Positions 38,501 through 53,500 of a DNA stretch of 64,000 bases are shown here, in pieces. The notes under the pieces are model-generated. The model made no database searches and was not told the DNA's origin. It saw nothing but the letters and a program-made list of their open reading frames with translations. Source of the stretch: Metellina segmentata (lineage: Eukaryota; Arthropoda; Arachnida; Araneae; Tetragnathidae); NCBI GenBank assembly GCA_947359465.1, contig OX375876.1, positions 82,420,359 through 82,484,358 of the forward strand, in the 5' to 3' direction. A program made the translations under genes and the position numbers. Numbering within the stretch: position 1 is the stretch's first letter; every line of letters starts with the position of its first letter.

Positions 38501-41500
38501 TGATGCCTGGAATTTTTGAACTGGTTTAGACTATTTGGTGTGCTGGTGTCTAATTTGAAAAGAATTTTTCTCTATCAGCTCTACTTTTTGAGATTCAGCA
38601 TAGCTAAATTGTGAAATATTTTATTAAGCAACTCATTGAGTAGTGGTTAAGTTAAATTTTTTAGGTGGATTGGTTCCTGCTTTTTTTCTTCCTTCTCTGT
38701 ACCGCTGTCAGCCGATTGTATGAAGCCATATTTGTTGCGATAACTTAGTGTTTACATCTAACATAACTTATAGAATGGCATCCAGTGAAAGAAATTGTTT
38801 TAATCATCCTGATATATTTTGCTACATATGTGGCGAGTACACTCTAAAAGAGAACAGAAAAGCCATTTCTGATTTTGTTAAAAGAGCTTGTCTTGGGTTC
38901 TTTGGTGTTGGTCTTGCTGACCAAGATAAAGTTTGAGCTTCACTCATGTGTAAAACTCGTACAGAACACCTACAACAGTGGACTAATGGGAAGAGATGGG
39001 GTTTAAAATTTTGTGTTCCAATGGTTTAAGGGAACTCATAAACCACTTTGATTTCTGTTAGTTTTGTACTGGGAATCAGGGTGTCAAGATTTAAATCAAT
39101 GATAAAAATCATGTTTTTTGTCAAATGATTTTTAAAAAAATCATTGATTTAACTCACAACCAATCTTACATTTTTATAACTAAGTAAATACACCCTAGGA
39201 AAATTACAGAACTTGTCAAATGCTTTACATTTTCTGCACTCATGGTCATTTCAGCACTAATGGGTACACCCAGTTCTGATCAGCTTTTAAAAAAATGTTT
39301 GGCACTGGACACTTGCATATAATCTTAGGACTAAGTAATCTGTTGAGTAAGGGATACAGCAAGGGTGAAGAATTTATTGTACATTAATGTTATACTTAAA
39401 AAAGTCTTTAGCTATTTATATTGTCTATGACCCCACTGGTATGCCTAAACTACTTATTACCCCTTTAATTGATTGTGGCCAGTAACTTACCTATAGGGAT
39501 TTTTCAACTACTTTTTTTTAATTGAGACATAAATACAAAATAACAGAGTTAATGTGATTAAAATAATTTATTAAATAAAAAATATGACTGAGCTTTCTAT
39601 TTGAAAGGACGAAAGTTTAAACACTCACTATGAACATCTTTCATTTTGCAAAATGCACCCTGAAACAGACACTTGTCATTTGAAGCGTAGTGACCCATAA
39701 CAAATATTTATCCAATCAGATTATAATTTAGGTTTGTCACTTACAGTTAACTTACTGATAAATTTGTTAACATAATGATGTAATTTACTCAAGGAAAACT
39801 ATGTAGAGTGTCAACTTGTGTTTTAAAGTTAAACAAATGTTTTACCTTTTGCTTTTATTTTGAAAATTCACTTTTTAAATGTATTACCATGTAACAAACT
39901 ATGATTTTTAGTAAAAATAATATTAATTTACCAATTCTGATAGTTTACTTTATATAAACAGTGTATAAGGCCTAGAAAAATTTAAATACATTTTTTTTAG
40001 TTAAATTAAAAAAAAACTGATTAAAAAAAATCCGATTTAAAATTTTTAAAATCAGATTAAAATTTTAAAATATCAGATTTAAATTTTTTTTAAATCAGAT
40101 TTAAATAAAAAAAAATCTGATTGCTTGATTTTAAAAAGAAATATGATTTTTTCACACTCTGTTGTGAACATCACCGGTATAATCCAAAATAACCACAGCA
40201 AGTGGGCAAATACAAGACGATCTGTTCCTCATTCAGACTTAAAATGGTTAACTTTCTCCTGGTCAGCAGGGGGGAGGGGGCTACAAAAAATAGCCTTGCT
40301 TCTTGTACCCATGGGATAGCAGAGCTAAACAATATCACTGAATTAGAAAAGGGTGGCCTACATGAGAAAGAACATGGTTGTTGGAAAAAGAAATGTCATT
40401 TGTCGAACCCTTTGTCAGACAAGAAAGAATCATCTTGCTTCTGCTGCATATAAAGCTAGAGATAATGAAGCAGTTCATGAAAGCTCTTTGCATACATAGG
40501 AAAAAGAAATACCTTTAACATGTACAGAAAAACTTAAAGCTGTAATTTTTGATGGTCTTCAAACGTGGTCTTCAGACGTGATGGTCTTCAGACAGCTCAC
40601 ACGTGGTCCTCATTTCGTGGATTACATGAATGTGACAAAGCGAAAAGAGTGGATCTCATTTGTCCTTGTTGTCAAGAACTTTTTGGGCAATTACAACGCT
40701 GAAAACTGTGTTGAACTTGTTAACAGCATGCTTAACAACTTCAGAGACCTTGGTTGTAATATGAGAATAAGGGTTTATTACTTGCACATCATTTTAGACC
40801 ATTTCCCTGAAAGTCATGGTGATACTAGTGAAGAACAAGGTGAATGATTTCACTAGGATGTAGACATTGGAAGACCATTACCAGGGCAGATGAGATACTC
40901 ATGATGGCAGATTACTGTTAGAATCTGTAATGAAACTGTATACAAAATTCACTCAATAATTTCAAACAAAAGGAGCTTTCAGAGTGCAACAAAATTAATT
41001 TTCCCTTTTGTTTTTATTGTATTTTTCTCATTTCTGATTTTTTATTAATCTATTGTAGATTTACAGGAGTGTCGCTGTTTCAATTAGTTATAATGTTTTA
41101 CAAAATTTATTAAGGAAAAGGTTTTAAAAAATTTAATGTCTATACCCTAATTTAACGTGTTAGCGTAAATAACGCTACTGTCATATCTTACAAACAAGAG
41201 GTGATGAGCAAAAAATAACGTCATATTTGTTTTCATCACATGAAATACACATAAAATCAGTTTAAAAAAAACTGCAGCTACACAAGCAATTACACACACA
41301 AGCAAAATGCAATTACACAGCTCTATGCAAAATTATGTGTTGAGCTGTGTAATTGTTCTGATGAATATTATATTTGATTAGGATCATCAATGTTTCAAAT
41401 TTATAGTATATAGCTATAAGTTTTAAAATAAAAAGAATTCAAGTAAACAAACAATAAAGTTTCAGTTTTCTATCAAACTTGATTTATATAAATAAGTAAG

Positions 41501-44500
41501 CCTATCGCCTACAAATTATTGGGATTTGACACTTCTAATGCTATGAGTTCAATTAAATACTTAGCAAAATCTCTTGTTTTAAGACCATGACTTAAATTAT
41601 AAATTTTTGTTTATTGGATTAGGTTTTAGTTGTCAAATTTATGTATAATTTTTCTTTTGCTTCTAACACAATAGTTGCTATGGTGTTGGAAACTTTTATT
41701 GTAGTCTTTTATTTATTTGTTCGTTTTTGCAGCTGGAGAAAGTTTTACAGGGAGATATTAATGAATGCATTGAACCATATGTTAAAGATGACAAGGTAAA
41801 TATGTGTTTTACTAATTTGTCCAATATTTTATTCCTTTACTGTTTTAAGACAAAAATTGTAATTCTATTTTGAAATGAAATATTTAATATCTGACGAGTT
41901 TTTCGATTTATTAAAAGATTCATATTATCTTTAACATAAAATCATATTAAAAACTGGCAGAGACCAGTTATTAAGTGTTGCTTTGCATAAATATAAAACA
42001 CAAACACTTTTTGAATAATATATTATGAAAGACAATTTCTGTTGATAATTATATTAGTTAAAAAAATCTATATATACATTCTACAGCAATCTCAAAATAT
42101 ATTTTCACTATTTTAAGTAACCCGTTAACATTTATAATATAAATTAAATGTCAATTTAATTCATAGTTAAGAAAGTCTGTCTCAGATGATTGTTTGGCTG
42201 TTGAAGAAATAACATACAATGAACAAATTCTTATAAAATTCTTATAAATGTATAAAATTTATCTAATGCTTTAATTGTTTATCAATCATTCCAATCTTTA
42301 CATAGTGCATGTTTTTTATGAAAATGTAGTTGAATTGTTAAGTAAATCAAATATACTTTTTTGATTTCATTTGTTCATGAGAACATAGCATTTACCTATT
42401 AGAATTATTTGTTTCTGCCTTGAATTAATGCAGATCCTAGTGCTTAGTCTTCATGAATTTATACTGTTGTGTTTCACTACCCCCAACACTTTCACAACCT
42501 TAACATATCTTAGCACATTATCCTTACAATAGTGTATATAGTTTTGTTTTCCTTTACATATTCATGTCTTTGTTGTAAATTATTTTCTTAAATTGTAGAA
42601 TCGAGATAAACTTAAAAGCAATGCTGTTCTTACCTGTGATAGACTTGGAAAGTACAGAATGCCTTTTGCATGGACTGCCATCTATTTAATGAATATTATC
42701 AATGGTGTAAACAATCTAGATAAAGACTCTGGAAGTGATAGAGACAGTGTGTCATCTAATAGCTTAGGTAAAAACCACTTTTTTACTGTATCTACATTAT
42801 TTTATATTTACATTATAGTGCATATTTTTACTCTTACTATCACTTTAATTTTCTAACATAGTTGCAGTGTGTGAATTGAGTTATTTAATGGTTTCAAGTT
42901 TATCAAATTTAGTGTTTAAGTAATAAATATTTTATAGGAATTGTTTATGAAAATTGTTACACTTGAAATTTGTTACACTTGTCATGATATAAATCAAAAT
43001 CCTAACTACCATTTTAAAAGTTAGAAACAAATTTTAAAATAGAAATGTGGAGCAAAAGAGCAAACATTCAGATTTTAAAATTCTTGAATATTGCTACTTT
43101 AATTTATGAAAGTCTGATTCTTGCTTGCGTTACTTTAACTATTTTTTGAGTGTATTTGAGAATTCTGAGAAATTTTTATGTTACTTCTACAAGAGGCTTT
43201 TATGTATACTAACTAAATCAGACTTTTCATATCATAGGGTCATCCTTAAATAATAGGATGATTAATTAATAAGTTTATATTTAAAATTAAAATTGATAGA
43301 AAAACCCACTACAATATCCTGACTGAGATCAGGACAAGATATTTTAAAGGCATTAAAACGAATTTTGATGGAACCAGAACACAGACATTGTTACAACTGT
43401 CTCAGAGTTGAACTCACACCTCATCATCTATTCACCTGCCCTCCAATAGTAGCTGCTCTTCAAACCATCGCTTACCATCTTAACGAACAGCTTTACAGCG
43501 AGAAAATAATCGATATTGCTAAAGCTGTGCAAAATGCACATTGCATCATCTGACTCGGAAATGTACATAACATCTGTTATCGTAGCTCAGGAAACAAACA
43601 AGGTATATACTTATGGATTGTATAATAACAGTTTATTTAATATCAGTAAAATGACCATTACACAGCAGTTACTGCGACCATATTCACCGCAAGACACGTC
43701 TCTCCATATGGGATCTTACTGCATACACTGAAATCAAACTCACAGTTTTTTCAAAAGGTGGCGCTGCTGCAACAGCACTTGCGGTTGGTATGGAACAACA
43801 ACATTTATTACAATTCAGAAATGACAAAGAGTTGTAGTAATTATCACAATGAAAATATTTGTCTATCATCATTACATTAACCTTTTTTAAATTCAGTATA
43901 AAGCTGCTTATCAATTTTAAAAGTAAGATAACTTTAAGTGTTTATGTTAAAACGTCAAGTGTTGTGTTCTAAATTTTGCTGCAGTCTGTCAATGTTTTCA
44001 TTGAGCTGCAAAATGCTTAAATGTTATTAAATTATGTATTTTGTGTAGATCGTAAAAACATTGGAAGTGGCTTTGAAACCTTACGTAAAAAAACCTCTGA
44101 TACTGGTACCTTGGGTCGTGGAACTTTAGAACGTCGGAACACAATTGAGAAAAGGCACAGTTGGTCTTCTGAGGATTTAGGAGCAAATCTTGACAGTTTT
44201 CGGCCTGTTACTTTGACAGTCAATAGCTTTTTCAAGCAGGTATTTTCTTCAGTTCTATTTCTTATTTCATTTTCAGCATAAAAATAACTAGTGCAGATCT
44301 CAATCCTGAGTAATTGATCCTTTCGATTTAATTTTATAGGAGACAGACCGACTTCGTGATGAAGATCTCTTTAAGTTTCTTGTTGATCTTAAAAGACCTT
44401 CGTCTGTTCTGAAACGATTAAAATGTATACCAGGTAATATGATTAATAACCAGGTTATTCATGAAAAATTTTATTTATGTATCAAATTTTTTTAAAAATC

Positions 44501-47500
44501 TGGGATGTTTTCAACCTATTTTAACCAACTAAATGTTTCTAAGCAATTAGTAATATTCAGTTCTTGACGTGAATGTTAATAATGTACGAAATTGTTGTTC
44601 TTAAGAATTTCAATGGTTTCTTGAAAATACATTCTTTAATAATAAAATTCAAACAAGCAATTTAGTTTTAGTGCATTTGGAATTTTGTGTAGTGACAGAC
44701 GTAGAAAAATGAAAAGCTTTCATATATCTTGAATAAGCTAAACATACAGATTAACTATATTAGAGATTGGTTGAAAATTTTTAATAACCTCTCCCTTATC
44801 TATTTCATTCTCTAGCAGTTGGCTTTTCAGTATTTTTATCAAATTTTTCTTCATTTGATGGCATTACATTTTTAAGTAATGAATGCATTAAGAACTTTTC
44901 TTAGGCAATTTATTGGAAATTAATTTTTTTTTCTGCTGTATTCTAGGGATTGTACTTAATTAATTTAAATGAATTTATTTTGTTTTAGGAATCTTAAAAT
45001 TAGACATAGCACCATGTCCTGAAGAACCAAAGTACTGTTTAACTCCAGAATTAGCAAGACTTCATCCATATCCTGATGAAAAAGGCAGGCCTACAAAAGA
45101 AGTATTAGAGCTTCCTGTTAAAGAAATTTTTGTACCTCACTACTCGTATAGAAATCTTCTCTTTCTGTATCCCCGAGACGTCAATTTCTCAAATCGACCT
45201 GGTTCTGCTCGAAATATAACTTGCAAAATCCAATACATGTCTAATGAAGAAATTCACAGTGCTTTACCTGTATGTTATCAAACTATTTAATTTACTCTTT
45301 TTGTTTATGCTTACTAAACTCCCATTAACTGTTATCTGTGTTTTAAGGTGAATCAGAAAAACATGATATTTTGTATCCAGTTTTTCAATGATGACAGAAA
45401 AATGCTGTGAATCTTCACATCTTGTTATGTTTTCTGTTATGTAATCTGATGTATTACATTGTATCAAATCCAGCCCAAAAAAACTAAAGTGCCCCCATTT
45501 TTGAAAATATCACAAATTTGTCATAATTTTTTAAATACATTTCTACCATCTTGAAGTATAATTTTTACTGATGCAAATCTTTTTTAATAAAATGAAAATT
45601 AAGGCCTTTATTATCTTTTGAAAAGTAGTTGAAGTATTTAATCTACTTTGCTTTGTATTCACATATGCCTATTATTTTCATATAAAGGATAAGCATATTT
45701 TTGTATACATGCATAAGTTTTTTTTACACCATTAAACTGTTTACTTCAATGTGTTACCAATATTTATAGACATTATTAAGATTTTGATTTAAAAATCATG
45801 TTTTGTAGAACATTCATCATAGTGGTTATTTATTATATAGCTACAATTGAGATATTTTATAAAAAGTGACAAAATGTTCGCAACTTTTGTGGAATGATTG
45901 TATAATTACTTTATTGCATCACAATCGAGACCATATACACAAGTAAAGTTAGTGAATATAAGCTTAAATTTATAATGCACATTGAAAACCTTCAACTCGA
46001 TCATCTTATTAGTAAATTAATGCTAACATATTGGTCCAGAAGGCCAAAATTTATGAGGATTGTGTAACACTTAAATTGTCAGATTAATGATAGCATGCTT
46101 GGAAAAAGATAATTTTTATCTGTTGGCAATAATTAAATATTGCAGAGTAGATGAATTTGAAAATTAGTATTTAAATACTGCATAATATTTCAACTAATTT
46201 GGTTTGTATTTAGTATTGTTTTTCTTTTAATTAAGTTACTGATCAAACTCTTTTTTTTTTACTACAGTATTTTAAAATACCAGGTATATTTCAAGTTATC
46301 CAGTTGCTAAAATGCCAAAAAACTCCAATAAGATTTAATCCTCTGAGATTTGACTTATGTTGAGGTTTCTTAGAAGTTTTGTAGTATAACTGAAAGTTTA
46401 ATTTTTTTTTTGGTCTTATTTTTAATTTACAGATAATATTTGGAAAGTCAAGCTGCCCAGAGTTTTTAACTGAATCATACACATCTATTACATATCATAG
46501 CAGGTGGGTTTTTATTCTAATTTTATTTGAGAAATTCATATTTACTACACAATTTAAACTTTTTTTGTTTGAGTAATCAGTTTGGTTGAGTAATATTGCT
46601 GCAATAGTTTCCCTAAAAGCTTTAAAGTGACATATTTTATTTTTTAACTCAATCCTTAATTTTAGTATAAATTTGGTTTATTTTGTGCTTTGTCTATTTA
46701 AAATTTTAAATTGTTTTAAATTTATGATTTTTTTCATGTTTTGAATGGGTACCTCTTATTTCATAGGCTATATATTAATGCTATATATGCCTTAGCTTGA
46801 ATGGTTGGCTTTACTTTTTGACATCAGTGTAAAATTCAACTATACTTTACTTTACTAGATATATTATGTGCCAGAAATCGTTTTCATCATCTATACGTTG
46901 AGTATTTAAAGCATGTAATACTGTTAAAAAGTGGTTATTTCCACACTTATTTAATCTCACTTATGTAAGATATTTAGATATACTTTTTAGCAATTTTAAT
47001 AGTGTTTTTAACATTTACTTCTTGATTAAAATTTAGAAACAAAGTATTACTGAAATTCAAATGATATGCTTTCAGATTTCCTGATTTTTATGATGAAATT
47101 AAGATTAAACTTCCTGCAGTGTTTACTGAGCAGCACCACCTTCTTTTTACATTTTATCATATAAGTTGCCAAAAGAAAATTGAACAAAATCCTACAGAAA
47201 CTCCAATAGGATATTCGGTTAGTATAAGAACACAATGCATTTTTGAATGTTCATTATTGAATTTCCTTGTATTTGAATTCCTACACTTATAATTGTTAAT
47301 ATTATTCAAAATTATAATTTTTATACATCCTATGCCCAAAAAGTTCCAGGACTGCAGCTAAAAAATATGAAAAGTAACATCTATAAATAATTATTGTTTG
47401 TCTTCTTCCAAATTGCTTCGTAGGGGAATCAACACTGAGCTTCCAGTGTTTCTGGAGGTCCTTGAAAAAGTTCTGTAAAGCATTATGTCTGTTAGCTGCT

Positions 47501-50500
47501 TGGATAACTGCAATGTCTGTGCAGGACTCTACCTTTTTAGCACTTTTTATCCTAGAATTAGTAATCAAAGGACGGTACAACTGGGGAATGTGGCATCACA
47601 GACAGTATGCCATGTATTGTTGAACCAACAAATCGCTTTGTGATTTTGCATTATGGTGGAGCAAAAAGCACATTCTAGATGCACATAACTGTGAATGATG
47701 ACAACAAGTATATCATTATAAACATCCTAATATTTGCTTGTAGAAATCCTTACTCACACAGGTACAAATTCTTTGTGGAATTCCAAAGCCTCCATTCATA
47801 AAAAGGCTACAAGCATCGTCTTTGTATGTGATGACTGCATGCTGGATTTCTTGGATGGTGGTGACTGGATGCTTCTTCATTCAGCACTTTGCTGCTTTGT
47901 TTGTTGATTATACTGCTGTCAACACTTTTCATTCCCAGCAATAATTCTTCTACAGAAATCAGGATCCTGATTTGCATTTTGTAGCAAATCCAAACACATT
48001 AATGATCAATCCTCCTTTAGCTCATCGGTCAGAATGCCAGGTATCTGTCTGGCATTAAAACTTATTTTACCACAATCATTTCAAAGATTGTCATGACAAA
48101 TGATGTCTTGCTGATGTTTACTGCTTCAGCCTACATTTTAATGGGTATTCCAGTAATTTAGTTGTAAGAGATTGGAAATTTTCTGAAATTTTCCCTCAGT
48201 GCAAGCTATTAAAAACTGATCACTTGAAGCGACTCCTGTCTCATGGAAATTTCCATACAACTTGAAAGCCTGGCTGCAGGATAAGACTGAATCCCCATAA
48301 GCTTCTTTTACCATGTACTTTTTGTAGCTGTTTTGCTCAGTTTCTAACAAAAACGATATTGACTTTGGTGTACCATGGCAATGGAACACTTCCCCTTGCT
48401 GCTTCTCTGAAATGTTAAACAACAGTTTGTGGCTGCTTGGTTATTAGACAGCAACTGCTGCTTTCAGTAGCACACATGCAAATTTCTTGACAAATGTTTC
48501 ATGCTCATCAGTCCTGATACTTTTCGGATATTGGTTGTATATATAAGAAATGCGTGGCTAGCCCGGCGTTGCCTGTGATCGGGGTTCGTACGCCTCCTGA
48601 AATTCCTGAAAAACTCCTGAATTTTGCTTTTTTTTACTAAGGGCCCTGAAAACTCCTGAAAATTGTGTTTTTTTTCCTGATATTTCTTTTTATCTCTTGA
48701 AAAATAACAATAATCAAAGAGCAAAAAAGTGAAATGCGACAAAATAAAGAACTATATAAAGATGCAACCAAAATTAATATTGGTTTTGTCACAAGAAAGA
48801 ACCTCAAAAATTTAAGCAAAGATAAATTCAACAATGAAAAAAAAAATGGAGTTTTATTTAAGTTGCAGGCAATTGTTAATAAAATTGACAAAAAAACTAA
48901 TGGAAAAATGACTCTTAAATTTATCATTAGTGCGTAATATGTCTTGTTTAGATCCTCGTGCATTGATCAGTAGTAAAGAAGCTTCAAAGCATATTGCTTT
49001 GTTTGACAAATGCAGGACGCTTCAAAGAAGTGGGCTGTGATAAGATTTTGAAAGAATACAGTAGTTTCATTGAAGACTTTAGCTGTATGGACACAACAAC
49101 CCAATTCAGGCACTGCTGCAGTGACTGTTTTGATCCGCTCGTAGATTGGCTTGATGTGTTTTCAAGTTGTTCTTCTACTTTCGCATGGACAGGCAAGTGT
49201 CGAGAGAGGGTTTTCGATTAACAAAAACATACTGGTTGAAAATCTTGGCAACGAAACACTTGTGGCCAAAAGGGTCATTGATGACCATCTACGATTTGTT
49301 GGTGGAATCGAAAAACCTATTATTTCTAAGGAATTGATTGTTTCAGCTGCTGGTGCTCGTCAAAAATATTTCTCATATCTAGAGGATCAAAAAATAAGTA
49401 AGAAGAATAAAACTGGTGGAGAAAAAAGAAAACTCCTAACCAAAGGTGTTGATGATTTGAAAAGAAAGAAGAAACGTTTAGAAAATGATATTGAGGACCT
49501 GAATAAAACTTCTGACGATTATTCAGAAAAGGCAGAGAAAAATAGCGATCTTGGCTTGATAACAAAGCTAATGCTTTAAGGCATCATGCTGAAAAAAAAG
49601 TTATTGAACTAAAAAAATTGAAATAAAATGAAGAAGACCTTAATGAAATGTATATAACATTGAAAAGTATTTAAAATAAATTAATAAGATTTGAGATTTT
49701 TTGCTATGTTTTGATATTATAATGTTTTTTTATGGTAAGTACATTTTATGTATAATACTAATGCAATTTTAAAAGAAATCAAACATTATGGAAGGTATAC
49801 AATTAAAATAGATAATTTATGAAAATGGGATTGTTAGTTCGTCACTTTGATTTTTTTGTTATCCTGAATTTTCTGTAATGTACTCCTGAAAAACTCCTTA
49901 GTAACTCCTGAATTTTACTATCATTGATAGAGTATGAACCCTGTGTGATGTAGGTTATTACCCTGGTGTAAAATTTTCTGCAGATTTCAAATCCGTTGAA
50001 ATTTTTAATCTATCTTTAGTGATTTTTGATTTTACGAAAAAGAATTCACAATCCCAGTCAAAATGTTTTTTATTTTTTGCTCTCATTCCCTAAAATGGAA
50101 TAGGACAGGAAATGTAATCTGTTTCTTTTATCGTCTGGCTAGAAAATCATTCCTACGTGCAAAATCAAAGTGGACACAAAATATAATAATTTTCTCTGCA
50201 TTCTGTCAGATGAAAAAATTTGGCATGATTCCAAAGACTGACAGCAAGGTCACGTGGGTAGAAAAAGTCCAGATTCGAGTGTTTCTTCTTTTCTCCGGAA
50301 GAAACACGATTGAAGAACCAGGTAGAGAATAAAACTTTAAATTCATTTAAAAATCTAGATTAAATTTTAAAATTCGCTGCAACACAAAAATTGCAAAAAA
50401 TTTGGACTATCTGTGTGCCAAATCTCATTGCTGTAAGTGCCATAGAATCGTCGGGATTTTGCGGCCACGAAAAAAACAAACATGCAGACAAACACTTCCT

Positions 50501-53500
50501 TTAGTAATATTAGACACTAATTCAAATGTGTTGAGATCAGCAAATAAGAACATGTTTACATTTTATTTCAGTGGATTCCTTTATTTAAAGAAGGAAGATT
50601 ACAAACTGGAGATTTTAGTCTTCCTGTCATGATGGAATATCCCCCACCAAGTTATTCTTTTCTCACACCATTTGTAAGTGTGATTTAATTCTTCTTATTA
50701 TTAAGTATTAACTAACTATAAACTGAATTATAATAATTTGTTTTCAAATAGCAATCAAGCATGTTTCCTATAAATTAATATCTAATTTCAATGATAAGTG
50801 ACATTTTTATGTAATTTTTATCTACATGTTATCTAAGTTTCTATAATTTTTAGTATGGGTAGTATACTTTAAATTACTGTATTTTTATAATAAATTCCTG
50901 TTATTTTATGAATTTTTGTGTTGGATTCAAGATTTTTGCGTCATTTTTTAAATAGAAACTTACTCATTTTAATGTGCATGAATAATGCTTCACCTTTGCA
51001 TTAGCTAAACATTTAAAATTTTCCCTTTAGATTCAGATTCCAAATACAAAATGGGTGGACAATCACAAAGGAATATTTAACATCACACTTCATGCTGTAT
51101 CCTCAGTCTTCCCACAAGTAAGAACAAGTGTCAAAAGTTTTATATCGTTATAAAAAAGTAAAAAAATGTTCTTTAATGTTTTAGTCTTTGTTGCCCTTTC
51201 TCTCAACTAACATAACATTTTTATTCTACAATAAAAACAAATGTTTTAAAAATCTGGAAAGATTTCGTAACTATGAGAGGTTGTTTCTGTAAAGCTAGAT
51301 GTAGTTTATGTTGGTATTTTTGTAGTGGAACATGCATTTCAGTACATGTTCCTGAAAAAATATAACTTATTTTGGTTATCTAATGATTCCAGCACATTGC
51401 AAATAGAAATTCTAAAGAATGAATTCGAAATTGATATAGGCTAGTTAATTGCCAACTTTAATTAGATTAAATCTAAAATGCCACCAAAATGACATAGTAC
51501 ATTTTAAGATAACGTAATGTATTATGCAAGAGCATTTGTGTAACTGGAATTAAAACCTCCGTCTTTGATCTGATTTGTTCGTTTTACACTGAAAATCTCC
51601 CTTATACACGATGTAGAATTGATGCTTGATGATTATCTTTGTAACTGTTTGTCATAGAAACATACTTACTATTATAAAAAAGTGTTGATTGAATTGATGT
51701 TGAATGTATCATTTTTTAAAATAATGATCCCGTTTAAATTTTATAATTGAACAAGTTTTGATTTCATGTGTCTTAAAATTCTAAATAAAATGAGTAAATT
51801 TGTATACAATATTGAAATAAAAAGAAACATTAATTAAAACAAGTAGTTTGGTATAATATGGAAACAAATAGTTTAAGTTGTTTTGATTAGTGAGATAATT
51901 TATTGATCACACTTGTGACAAAAAAATAATAGAAAGTAATTTTTTTAAATATATGTGTAAAAAAATGAAAAATGCTTTGCTCATATGTAATTCCAATGAA
52001 AATTTCTGTAATATTTCAAATGTATGTAAATTGCTAATACAAATAAAATAAAGTAATGATTAAATCTCTTACAACTAGATTCCTAATATTTCACAGGACC
52101 AACATGTAGATCGCTTTCTCAATTTATGCCGGATGGTTGAAGAAGGATCCGTTCCAGCAAGAATTGCAGAAAGTTCTCTAGAACATGAGTTGAAGACCAG
52201 CATGCTTGAAATTACTAGTGCTAATGATAGTTCTCTGGAATCTTTAGTTCATTTTTTGCCTCTTGTCCTTAACAAACTAATATATTTACTTGTGAGACCT
52301 CCAGTTATTAATGGACAGACTACAAACATTGGTCAAGCAGCATTTGAAGCTATTGCAATGGTTGTACATACTGTTACAGTAAGTTTAAGTAATGTCCTTA
52401 AAATATAGTATTCATCTTTTAATTTTGTTTGTTTAACTTAACAGTACGCTTGGTTCTGACATTTTTATACCATTTGAGTGTGACCTAAGTACTATCATGC
52501 TTTCAAATATAGTATAAGAGCTAAGATCTATTGGAAATATTTAACATCATAATTTAAAAAATAATTTAATTTTGCACACTTATACTTTATTTTGAACAAA
52601 ACGTTTTTAGTTTTCCACTATCTAAACAGATGTAATTTTGCCTCATTGAATTCATTGTATTGTCTAAGTTTGTGGTATTTAAATTTCAAGTAGATAAAAG
52701 TACATATATGTGACATGTCTCACATTTCCTGTTTTTATGTTTCAGTCAGGACTGGAGAACCAAAACGATCGACACAATCGAAATAGTTTGTTAGTCACAT
52801 ACCTTGCTTACCAGATAACAGTGCCTCATGCAGCCTCTTCTATTTATGGATCATCAGTTAGCGAGTCGAATCCCTTAGGCTTCGGATATGGAACCATAGG
52901 ACGACACATGTCTACACCTCTGCATGTTAGTATCTATAACAAATGAAAATTATGAACTTAATACATAGGTTAATTCTTAATAAATATGTGATATCTGGCC
53001 GCTGTTGGCGATCAATTTAGGAGAGTTCTTGGTGACTACCCTCCCTACATGGAAGGGTTGCCATAGAGAAAATTGACAGTCGGATACCTGTCTCGGTTGT
53101 TTTGTTTTTGAGGTGCGATGTACTGCACCGGATGAAATGATGTTCGTTTGTGTCTGTCTTTTAATCGTTTAAATAAATTGTTATTTTTACAATCTCGTGC
53201 TTGGTTATTGGAAGGGAAGAACATCAAAAAATATTTTATAATTTACATGGTATTCAACTGCATTATAATTAATCAATAAGACATGAGATTTCTGTTACAA
53301 GTTGAATTTTGGAATGACTTGATGGTAAAAGTAAAATTTAATGGGCTGAAATGGACAAAGTAATGCTGTATTTACAAAAACTTCGAATTAATGTATTTGA
53401 ATAGTGGAAACTTTGATATCTTTATTAAGATTTTGTTTATTCTATACTCACTGGAGAATAATACAATTTTTTTCCCCCTTTAGAAATCTTGCTATGGTCG

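Noticed and set aside
48464..48963. Frames of 92 and 108 residues on the - strand
   Set aside because: They cross the boundary between a repeat and the hAT-like element, antisense to its transposase. They are shadows.
53045..53227. 60-residue frame on the - strand of intron 20
   Set aside because: It overlaps the possible solo LTR and has no recognisable motif.
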